Positions 46,546 to 56,386 of a stretch of DNA of 64,000 bases are shown piece by piece; positions within the stretch are counted from its first letter, which is position 1, and every line of letters starts with the position of its first letter. A model generated the notes under the pieces. It was not told the origin of the DNA and did no database searches. It was given only the letters and a program-made list of their open reading frames with translations. The position numbers were made by a program, and so were the translations under genes. Source of the DNA: Anisodus tanguticus (Eukaryota > Streptophyta > Magnoliopsida > Solanales > Solanaceae); NCBI GenBank assembly GCA_034509755.1, contig CM067559.1, positions 34,338,032 to 34,402,031 of the forward strand, given 5' to 3'.

Positions 46546-47482
46546 TGCTGATGTTGGATGGATGTTGTGACAACATCTGTAAATGCTCAGGACAACATCT
46601 TATGAAAATAAGAATGTTGTCTGCGATGTTGTGACAACATTCCTGACAACATCTTTGTAACGATTTTGCCTATTCTTCCGGCCAAAACATGTTGTGTTAC
46701 TGTGAGTAAAAAATGACCTAGGCAAGCTTACAATGATGTTGTGTTTAAAACGTGGTAAAAGAAACAGTCAAAGCTTGGAGAGGAAGCAGCGTGAAGATCA
46801 AGTCCAGAACGTTGAGCTTTTTAAGGAACAAGAACCGGTCCAAGCTGAAGCCTTCTTTTACTCAACCTCCGCAACCAATCAGTGAGGATTTCAAGGGAAG
46901 TTCCACACTATAAATAGAGGGGAGCTTCAGAGTATCGATATCCAAAATTGAATGAGAAGAATTACCAAGAGATCTCTCGCATATTCACCTTAGAAATTGG
47001 ATCAACACACTTATCCCAAAGTAGTATAATAACATCTAGTCCCACATTACTATTGCTGTCCGGATTCTAGATCAAACTTATATTTCAAGCAATTGTAATG
47101 AAGATGTTGTATTTGTCTTTTTAGATCTTTTAACTTTAGGCTGAAGTCATCTGCGACTTCACTTTTGTTTGTAATTTCTTTTTCGTATTTATTGTTCAAT
47201 CTTGTAAAAAGAATTTCATTTGTAATTGTATATAATTTATACAATTCTTTGGTCATTGACCATCAAGGGATATATTAATATATACCCTTGAAAATATAAA
47301 TTTTGTGTCTCTTTACTTTTCCGTTGCATATACTCTATAAAGGTTTATAGTTGTTTTATCACAATGTTGCCTCAGATGTTGACAAAACATTGAAGGCAAC
47401 ATCCAGAAACTGGTTTTATTGTTCTAGCTGATACGGTTTTATTTTTACATATTCTTGCTTATCCGTAGCCCCGGACCCAACA
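46546..47482 (+). repeat. 3' LTR of the SIRE-like element
   Basis: 937 bp. It differs from the 5' LTR by scattered substitutions (for example tgctg for tgttg at the start and cttccggcc for ctttcagcc). The TATA-like box and the palindrome set are conserved. Confidence 0.95.
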
Positions 47483-48389
47483 CAAAGAATGAAAGAAATA
47501 AAGTTCAAATAAAAAAATAGAATGAAATAACAAAGTTTTTAAAATTTATTGCAACTCTTTAACAGATATGGTAATTTGTTTTGTGATAAATAACTTGTAT
47601 TAATGAATACAAGAATACTAATATTTTAATGATCGATTGTAATAACAATTATGTACATATAACAATTAAAAGGGATAAAAACCTTTCTAAAAATTGTGTT
47701 AGTGTCGTGTTTTTTACAGTAGCATAAATAAAATATAGTTCTTATATTGTCATAAATAAATGGGGTTTTCTCGGATTTAGTTTAGGTTGTTTAGAGAAAA
47801 GTGAACATATTAAGTTTCTATCTCACATTAATTTGTACATTATCTAGCCCGTTGGTTTTGATTCTTTTTTCTTCGTGTAAATTCATTTTTTTCAGTTTAT
47901 TACGATTTTATTTTTCAATGTTAACTCAATTTTTCTAAATCTATTATTTTATTTATCCATTAAAAGAAATAATTGAGAAATTAATTCATAAAAACTTTAA
48001 TTTATAGCTTCGCATCTCAAGAAGTTAGAAGAGTGAGCTTAAATAAAACAATCCACGAATTTTGTTAAAAAGTTTATGGATCTTATTATATTTTGGCTTT
48101 AGGCCAACGATTTTATCGAGTATCCCGGGCAGTTGACCAGTATAATTGTTTAAAAGAAAAGAAAACAATATTAGGTAGTAATTAGGTAGTCTAACATACT
48201 TGGCTCTCAGAAAAAATTAAGTACTTCATAAGCAAAATAGAACAAAATTACACATGAGAACATAAATTCTATCTCTTACATGAACCATCTTAGTATCAGT
48301 TTTCTTTTAAAAGTACTACTACTAATTTTGAAGCTCAGGAAATACATCTGATCCTACATTTGCTGAAACTCTGTTGAATGAGACGGTTC
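47483..48389. other. AT-rich sequence downstream of the OTU gene
   Basis: No gene or repeat is recognised. The part nearest 48389 should contain the 3' untranslated region of the minus-strand OTU gene. Confidence 0.4.
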
Positions 48390-51300
48390 CTATACAAGTA
48401 GGTCATAATGGTTCCTCCCACTATAAAGAAGCCTCACGACCTTCCTGGCCTTTCTGTTTTTCGAACCTTTACGGAACTCAGCTCCATATTCTGCAATAGG
48501 AATGAAACCAGAGCCCCTTCCTCCATGCTGCAGTTTCATTGCCAAAATGCAGAAAAAAATCATAAGAATACACTAATCCAACAATATCGACAAACAAACA
48601 AGAGAGAAGTTGAGTACTTTTAAGAGCGCTTAGATATTACTTACTAGCTAACAAAACAAAGTATTGACAACTTTCGACGATTACTAAGCGACATTAGATT
48701 AGTTGTTGGATCGAATTATTTCACGTCAGTAACACACACACACATTGTCTAGGCTTGATCGATCAACTAGGTAGCACGTCTTCAAGGTGATAGTGACCTT
48801 TTCAACCTCATTCCACACATTATGTCAGGACTTGCAGCAAATGCAGTACATATATATATATATGATTTTACAAGTCGGAAGCAAACACCGTAGACAACAC
48901 GCAACCAATCCCTACCAACAAGAGCACAGAAGTTCAAACTAGAGATGAACCTAGATCCCGGACCACCAAGTCATGGCAGGATAAGTGGCAGATTCAACAA
49001 ATGTACACATCAAAATGAACTGAAGATATGAGACATCTTCAGTCACTTTTTCTGTTCAAACTAAAAGGAAATTTTACTTCATCTGTGTTTCTTTTAAGCA
49101 TTCGTCATCCATTAAATGTTATTCAGGATGATATCCTCAATACCACATTTGTATCAATGCCTTATTCCCACTTTATTGCTCCCTGCTTCATGCCGTTTAC
49201 AAGAATTAATAATATTTCTTTTACTTTAAAAGGAGTAGAAGGTAAGGGCAGATAGGTTTATTAGCCTGGGAAGATAGAATGTCTTCATATTCAGTCTTTA
49301 TTTATGTATACTTTACATATCTCACTCATTGTTGCCAACAGAAGCTTCCAAAGTTGAATTAGTAAATTTTACTGGCTTTTGCTGCCTTGTTAATTTCTTT
49401 TAGATGAGAATTAGTAGATTAATGGGAAAACAGAAATGGCAGAAGGAACAGTTGATTGACGGAGAAAATGCAATGAGAGTCTAGTGTGCAAAAGAAGATG
49501 CTGGTGAAGATGGGATGCTGTTAGCTTGCTTTACCTAATGCATAAAAATTCAGTATACTGGGCAGAATGAGATCTCACAGAGCCTACTTTAATTTTTGCC
49601 AAGGACAATAGATATAATTGGACAATAATACCCAAAATACATCAGGCTATGCTGTTGGTGCTTTGTTGATAGGATATATAAAGCTTAATTTCCAATCAAG
49701 GAGTCCTTTTGACTACTTCAGAAGTAAATCTTTTGAAGCAAAGGGAAATACCTCCTGTTCTGGTATGTATACCATAATTGGCTGGCAACACAACTTTGAT
49801 AATACCTGATATAGAGAAAAAAGATGATCTATCAGCATAACGGATGCTATGTAGCTAAATGGACCAAAAAGTTAGCATGTAAGCATCCCACTTGTGATGT
49901 GTGACGCAGAGTATTATGGATGCACTTACTATAGAAATACTTTCAGAAACCATCTCTTTTCCCTCATTAACTAGAAAGGAATTAGTGTCGACTTGCCAAG
50001 CAGTACACAATTGAAGACATGAAAAGAATGAGTAAACCAAAACAACTAATAGTCCTGAAAGAATGATTGAGAATCTCATAAAAACTTCCCTATGCAACAC
50101 CTAAACATGGATTGCTGATGGCTACACGGCATTAGAGAATAAGATAAAAACAATTGGATATTCAAGATTAGAAGAATCAAGGGTTGAAAATTTGCTTACC
50201 AATAGCTCTGACTCTCCTCCCCAGAAATCAGACCGTCCAATTCGTTGGCAATATCTAACAAAATGAATCAAAGTACTGAGAAAGGATTCATATCTGAATC
50301 ACTATGTATTATCATAAAGTACCTAAAATTGAGTGATGAAGTTTCGGGTTCTTCATTAATATAAGGCCTCACCGTCTCAAAGACTCCTCAACTGTAATGG
50401 CAACCAAAGCCTCTTCATATTTAAGACGTTCTTTCTCATCATCACAAATAGTCTCCTTTACAGCCATCCTTAATTCATCTTTTACATAAGGAAAAACAGA
50501 TTTTTCATCAACTTCAGGGAAAATAATCACAACAAATGAGACAGAAGAGAACTGATAACTTGCCCCAGTGTATCAGGAGTAAAATGTTTGGAGATTACTC
50601 AATATGTGAAAGCCATAGTTTCCTAGTGAGAAAAAATTATAATGAAATGGAACTTTATAATTTTGACTAGTTAGAGAGCTACTATGAGGTTTAACCTTCT
50701 TGGTATAATTAATTAGTAGTATAGAAATGAGTGATGAAAATCTCCTGCGGACAATATTACCTGCATCATCTCTTTCATCTCGAGGGTGAAGTTTCACGCC
50801 TTTGTTGAAAGCCATCCCTGTTACCTGATTAAGAAATAACACCAATTCCAGTGAGAAACAAATTATTGCTTCAAAGTTCCAAGGCAATAAAACATTTTAA
50901 GTACAAATAGCATGAAGTACAAAATGGGAACAAATCACATTTATCCGATTTTTTCTTCATGGTGCTCCTATTTTTAGTTTTTTACCATATGTGAAGAGAT
51001 TTCATTGCACTCTCCATAACCTGATGATAAAGAGATAAATAAATTATCAGAGTTCCCCTATGATCGATGGAATTGTTAACTTTATGAGTTAGGCTGACAA
51101 CACAAGTCCACATCTCTCACACTTTCAGGAACGAAGACCCCATGGAAGGTTACAATTGCATAAGTTTTTTATTTTAAAACTATAAAACATGAATGGCATG
51201 CTACAGGGCAAACAAGATTATACCTCCTGAGTCCTGACTATTGCAAAGTAAATAGTGAGATCAGTAATATATGTAACATACAAGTTTTTCTTTTTTTTAA

Positions 51301-53848
51301 AAGTGATCCATAAGTGTATGTTTCAGCATTTTTTATTTGTCAACGACACTGTGGTGGAAGTTTTTCAGGGTCATTGACAACTCCTTATTCCTGCATGCCA
51401 GCACCTCTGAAGAAATCAAATCAGGCTATCTGGAGGGGTTTTGCTAGCAGAATGAAGGCAAGAATTTGTAGCATTCTGCCTGATTAGCAATGAAATTTGT
51501 GTATTTGGCTCACAAAAATGCAAGATTATGAGTAATGTTCCGAGATAATGATTATTTTGCTTCTTTATGTTCGGAAAATGGTCCTTAGAGGTGTGGCACA
51601 CGAAGACCTTGTGCAGAGTAGGAAGGCACTATCGGTAAAATGTCTTGTTAGTCTGCCACTTGGTTCTCCCAACAACTAAAAAGTGTACCGGATCTAACTG
51701 GGGTTCATGCTGGTGGATGATCTGGATCGGAAAAAAGGGGTGATACATTGTCTTACGAGTTGCGGAGACCTGTAGTTTTGGTAAACAATCGTCCGGGCCT
51801 GGTCACTGCGACCCCCTCAGATGTAATAGCACAGCATCTTTGATGCAGTCCTCGATTCTCCCGAGAGAATCGAGATACTAAAAATAATAATGCTTTGCAA
51901 TAAGCATAGATAACCAAATGACTCTCTCCCCAAAAAGCATATTTTTTTCACCGATGCACAAAAAAAGTATTTTGTTGCAAATGAACAAGATATTGAGGAA
52001 TTGTCCATTGGATCCGCCGGGACTGACGGGGCTCGAACCCGCAGCTTCTGCCTTGACAGGGCGGTCCTATGACGCCAATCTGGACTATGTAATGTACTTT
52101 ATCTGCTAGGTTACGGGCGGGCATTTACCAGAGATTTCTAATCTACATTTGTGTGATTCCTGTTCAACTATTCTTGTAGCGAAGCATCTTTCCTCAAATT
52201 TGCATCCCTCTCCCTTTCATTCAATGAAGTAAAGTGTTCTATCTAAAACCATGACGATTAGACTAAAAACGTCATCGAAAACTTATAGCAATAAAGTTAT
52301 GCAGCCATCAGCTTTACATGAAACTGGTTTTGGACAGGGAAGAAAATGATTCATACCAGAGCACGAAACATGCAGCGCCCATCACCTGTTATTTTCTGTA
52401 CTGAATAACGTTCTACTTTCTTTAAGGCTGGCGAACCTCCACCTCTACAATAAAGAATTGGCACACAAAAAAAAACAATTGTGCGATCAAATTAAGCACT
52501 TGATTCTAACAAACTTAGAATTTAATTGGCACTGAATAAAGTAATCCTCAAGCCCTTCACTGTTTGTCGTTAAAGGTTATGCTACTTAGATCTTTTGTTT
52601 GCTTTGATGTACCTGTGTCTAACAGGTTATTCATGAGTACGAATACTGCATGGGGATTCTTCAAAATACACAAGAAATTAGCAAAAACAGCACGTACCCA
52701 TACCGGATGCTTATATAGACACCTATATGATAAGTGTATTGGTATACAAGTCCATGTAACATAGATTGAAGGCATTTCCGTCATAAGGAATAGGCCACAA
52801 CCAGCGACCTCAAATTCACAAGCAAACGCAACAATGAAGAATTTGAAGAAAACTCCATATACAGGAAATCATATAAAAACATACGAAGGCAGCTCTCCTT
52901 ACAAATTCAAGATTAAGCTTTTTTCTTATTGATAACCTTAGTGTACGGGCCAACTTGCACACAACTCAACTACTCAACTAATTTCACGAGGTATATACTA
53001 CCTCTCACAACTAGCTTGCTAGCTTGGGCGTCCTTCAACTAATTCCACTGGATACCTGATACCTTCCACTCTCCACCTGTGTAGGTACCAGCTTACAGAT
53101 GATAAGAAATAACCTAATATTTTTGTCTCCGCTAGAATTTTAACCTTAGACTAATTCCATAAAATATCTACCTCCCACCAGCATAAGTACCGGCTTACAA
53201 ATGATAAGAAATAATCTAATATTTTTGACTCCGCTGGAATTTAAACCAAACTAATTACACGGGATACCTACTACCTCCCACCAGCACAGGTACCGGCTAA
53301 CAAATGAAAAAAAATAACCTAATATTTTTGCCTCTGTTGAAAATTAAACCTGTCTCCCAACTCAACTCACTTCATTGACCATTAGGCCACACCTTTGGCG
53401 CGATTCAATACTAAGCCTTCTGAACTATAACAAAAAAAAATTACCAACAGAATTCAAGCTAGCAAATAAAAAAAGGAGGAGAAATTTACAGTGAGGGTCC
53501 TATTCTAGCAAAGCATTTATGAGCAGTGGCGCCAGAGAAAAAGGGAAACGGGTTTCCTGTTTGATGAGGCCTGTAACTGGAAGCCGAAACTGAAGCAACT
53601 GGGGAAGTAACCATCTCAAACTGCGCGAATCCATGTATCAACTCCTCAAGCACCACATCTGTACCCAAAATTTTCAAATAAAATCATTATCAATCAATCA
53701 AACTACACCTCAATTTCAAATTAATGGGTTCACATATTCAATTATGTTCTATTTATGCCTAATATCATTCCAATAGTAAAGAATTGTCCAAACGAACTTA
53801 TACTGTTAATTGTAGGAGCGAAGTACCATTAGAGAGCACAGCCGCCAT
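48390..53848 (-). CDS. OTU-domain cysteine protease (deubiquitinase)
   Basis: Eight minus-strand exons: 53848-53827, 53658-53490, 52444-52357, 50824-50761, 50478-50373, 50254-50200, 49805-49752 and 48527-48390. All introns are GT-AG and all phases fit: 696 bp, 231 residues, ending in TAG at 48390. The OTU catalytic block TGDGRCMFRAL carries D85 and C88; the C-terminal GRNHYDLLV carries the catalytic H226. Between them are MAFNKGVKLHPRDERDDA, LKYEEALVAITVEESLRRYC, IGRSDFWGGESELLVLSKLC and MVYIPEQE, all typical of the plant OTU class that includes Arabidopsis OTU3 and OTU4. Such enzymes cleave ubiquitin chains. The first 60 residues are variable and have no clear domain. Which paralogue it is cannot be fixed; the length is close to the shorter class. 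Confidence 0.95.
48728..48865. repeat. Short microsatellites in an OTU intron
   Basis: acacacacacacat at about 48731-48744 and tatatatatatat at about 48850-48862, both in the intron between the seventh and eighth exons. Confidence 0.8.
51600..52017. other. Possible further organelle-derived sequence
   Basis: The stretch next to the trnD relic contains phrases (ctcgattctcccgagagaat; cgtccgggcctggtcactgc) whose composition differs from the flanking intron and which may be organellar. I cannot place them in a known plastid or mitochondrial gene. Low support. Confidence 0.25.
52018..52066 (-). tRNA. Partial organelle-type tRNA-Asp (GUC), relic
   Basis: The minus strand reads gaccgccctgtcaaggcaga, agctgcgggttcgagccccg and tcagtcccgg, i.e. 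anticodon arm with GTC, T arm and the 3' acceptor strand of plastid/mitochondrial trnD. The D arm and the 5' acceptor half are absent or unrelated, so no cloverleaf can form. It lies in the intron between exons 3 and 4 of the OTU gene. It is a nuclear insertion of organelle DNA, not an active tRNA. Confidence 0.75.
52945..53402 (-). repeat. tRNA-derived SINE with triplicated internal segment
   Basis: Minus-strand orientation. The head at 53402-53370 reads caaaggtgtggcctaatggt, a tRNA A-box-like start; a degenerate B-box (caggtttaattttcaac) follows at about 53355. The body then occurs three times and partly a fourth: plus-strand units begin near 53037, 53150 and 53249 with ctaattcca or close variants, each running through taccggcttacaaatgataa and aacctaatatttttg to a (t)tgaatttaaacc end. 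Unit lengths are about 113, 99 and 100 bp. It lies in the intron between exons 2 and 3 of the OTU gene. Confidence 0.7.
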
Positions 53849-54098
53849 GAAATTCAAAGTCGCTAACTAGGACAAGAGCAGCTCTCTACTGGTAACTGCT
53901 TACTGCAAAACCGCCGCAATTTATCCTCTCTTTTTTTTTTCTTTTTTATATCCAGCTTCCGGCTAACAGAGACCGCGGGATGCAGGATGCGGGATGCGCC
54001 TGAATGAACACATGTGTGATGTGTCTAAATATTATAGGTAAGAGAACAAATTGCTCCGGATCAAGTCCAACTGTATTTTACGTTCATTCATTTGTCAT
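53849..54098 (-). promoter_or_regulatory. Upstream region of the OTU gene
   Basis: Short 5' untranslated and promoter sequence. A CT-rich stretch lies at about 53930-53946 (plus strand tctctttttttttt), a common leader feature on the plus strand only. A near-tandem gcaggatgcgggatgcg occurs at about 53981-53997. No TATA box was chosen. Confidence 0.35.
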
Positions 54099-54099
54099 A

Positions 54100-54426
54100 A
54101 TAGCTATGACAAGGGACTTCTTTTTCGGTAAAAAGGAAGGGAAGAAAAGTGAAATGTTTTGAATAAGAAAGTGACAAAAAATTGAACCTTATTCCGAAGA
54201 ATCTGAACTTTTGTGAAATTCTTTTTGGAACTTTTCAAGTTGGAGTTGTGTATGAAGAGTTTTTGCAAATAATTTTTGTTATTCAAATGTACTTTTACAA
54301 CAAAGTTTTGTTTGTGAAAAATAAGAGTTTGGTTTTTTTTAAAATTTTAAATATAACTTCAAACACTGATTTTTGAAAAAGGTAAAAAAAATTGAAAAAA
54401 AAGTAAATAATTTTTATGGTCAAACA
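54100..54426. repeat. Degenerate MITE related to the one at 26.9 kb
   Basis: The right end atttttatggtcaaac, read on the minus strand as gtttgaccataaaaat, resembles the GTTTGGCCATAA end of the MITE at 26928. Internal aaatataacttcaaacactg also resembles that copy. The left end is not defined. Confidence 0.35.
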
Positions 54427-54532
54427 AGTTTGTTTAATAAAAATGATATTTTAATTACTATAAATTATTTTATAAATTTTTTTTATTAAATTTGAAGGAA
54501 ATTATAAAACGTTTTAAAAAATAAAATCGTAT

Positions 54533-55385
54533 TGATAAGTGATACTACTTCGAGTTTTGATGATTGTCAAACATCTACGAAGAATCAGATAGGTACCAGA
54601 TGCAATTGGTTCTCTTGCAATCGTACACTACAAACTCGTAAAATTTCGCCGCTTTATCTGACTAGACTAGCAAAGAATGCAACAAAGATAGCTGCAAATC
54701 CACTGGACCGACCGATGCAATGTCTCCCTCACTTGCTCTCATATATATAAACAACATGTTACAAGTGCAAACCTACCACTTGAAAACCTAAAAAGGAATT
54801 TTCACTCAAGTGCCAATCCACGACTGCCCTCAAGACTCTCTCAAGTACAAAGTTCCAGTAAACTCAAGGACCGGTTCTCTGTCACTGAAGATGTCTTAAG
54901 TCCTTAAGTTGTTGAGTCTTTGTCGTTGTTTGATCTTTAACTTGTAAACCTACTATTCTTATGAGAAATTGTATGTATTGGCTTATTTTTCTTAAGTCTT
55001 TGAGTTGTCAACTTGATTAGAGTTAGTCAAGGTGTGTTTGAACAATAGAGTTATTGAAAAGTTCTCGCAATAGAGTTATTGTGAGCAAGAGAGGTTCACG
55101 GGTTCTCTTGACTAGAGTTAGTCAAAGTGTGTCTTTGCAATAGAGTTAATGTAAGGAGTGAGGTATTAAGAGCTTAATTCCTAGGTTGCAATAGGTTGTA
55201 ATCTAAACATTACTCAGTCATAGTGGAGTTCAGAAAATCCTACTAGGGTAGGTCGTGGTTTTTAATCCCTTGAACAAGGAATTTTCCACGTAAACATCTT
55301 GTGTTATTTACATTTTGTCTTTACTCTACAGAACAGAAGAGAACCTGATTTTCTACCGTGTTTGGTGGACTCATTTATTACATCA
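54533..55385 (+). repeat. 5' LTR of the 54.5-62.6 kb element
   Basis: 853 bp, tgataagtgatactacttcg to ...attacatca. A TATA-like box (tctcatatatataaacaac) lies at about 54736. Between 55012 and 55155 lie several short hairpins with the loop AGAGTT. Confidence 0.9.
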
Positions 55386-55515
55386 ATTGTTATCAGAGCA
55401 TGTACTTTCTAAAAGGTTAACACCTAGAAATAATCACTCTCATAGCTGCTCCACCAAATCTAGAGGAAGGACAGTCCACCACAAGAGCACCAAGATTCAA
55501 TGGAAAGTATTATGA

Positions 55516-56386
55516 ATGTGGATGACAAGGATGCACGATTTCATCATGACTGAAGATTCTGAGTTGTGGGACATCATTGGTGATGGTCCTCATAGTCCAA
55601 CGAACACAGATCTGGTTGGATTTCCATCAACTCCGAAGGCAAGAAAGGAGTATAATGATGCTGACAGAAAGCTTGTGGAGAAAAACTTCAAGGCAAAGAA
55701 AATCCTAGTGTGTGGGATTGGACCAGATGAATACAACTGTATCTCAGCCTGTCATGCGGCGAAAGAAATCCGGGAGGCCTTACAAACAACTCATGAGGGA
55801 ACAAGCCAAGTAAAGCAGTCCAAAATAGACATGATCACCATTAAGTATGAACTATTTAAAATGAAATATGGTGAGTCCATTCAGGACATGCATACCAAGT
55901 TCACCTTCATAATCAATTAACTCCATTCTCTTGGTGAAGTCATCAAAACAAACAAATTAGTTCGTAAGTTGCTAAGTGTTCTGCCAACTTCTTGGGAAAG
56001 CAAAGTCAATGATATCTCTGAAGCTAAGGACTTGCAAACAATGAGCATTGATGAGCTTATAGGAAATTTAAGACTTACGAGTTGAAGAAACAAAAAGATG
56101 ATGAAAGAAGGAGAAGATCTTGGTTCTAAAGGCTGCCAAAACTGACACAAGCAGTGATGAATCTGATATGACATATCTTACTCGAAGATTTTACAAGATG
56201 GTTCGAAGAAATAATGGTGTTCCACATAAAGAAAGCTCTAGCAAGAGCTTCAAGGGAAACGATTGTTGTCACAAGTGTGGAAAGCCCGGTCACTTCATCA
56301 GAGAGTGTACTCTTCACAAGCATGACTACTATAAAAACAACACTGAACAACCTGATTTCGGAGAAAAGGTTCACAAGGAGAGATGA
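55516..56386 (+). pseudogene. Gag with zinc knuckle, broken
   Basis: The open stretch to 55920 gives MWMTRMHDFIMTEDSELWDI, ILVCGIGPDEYNCISACHAA, KEIREALQTTHEGTSQVKQS and KYELFKMKYGESIQDMHTKF, then a TAA. Homologous sequence continues (LHSLGEVIKTNKLVRKLLSV, LPTSWESKVNDISEAKDL, IDELIGNLR), shifts near 56078, and gives TYLTRRFYKMVRRNNG and the CCHC knuckle CHKCGKPGHFIREC at about 56269-56310. The gag type is that of SIRE-like Copia elements. Confidence 0.85.

Larger units (their letters stand above)
37321..47482 (+). mobile_element. SIRE-like Copia LTR retrotransposon with post-pol frame, 10.2 kb
   Basis: LTRs at 37321-38259 and 46546-47482 start TG(T/C)TG and end CAACA. The primer-binding site tggtatcagagc (38262) and the polypurine tract aaaaagggggagatt (46533) sit in the expected places. 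Gag with zinc knuckle, protease, integrase, reverse transcriptase and RNase H follow in Copia order, then a long non-pol region of about 2.5 kb with an extra frame. Size, gag type and the extra frame after pol fit the SIRE/Maximus lineage. The flanks gtaag (left) and caaag (right) agree at only three of five positions, so no target duplication is claimed. At least eight stops or shifts break the coding part. Confidence 0.93.

Noticed and set aside
47483..47487. Target duplication for the SIRE-like element (gtaag/caaag)
   Set aside because: Only three of five positions agree, which is not above chance.
52018..52066. Functional tRNA-Asp gene
   Set aside because: The D arm and the 5' half of the acceptor stem are missing, so no cloverleaf can form.
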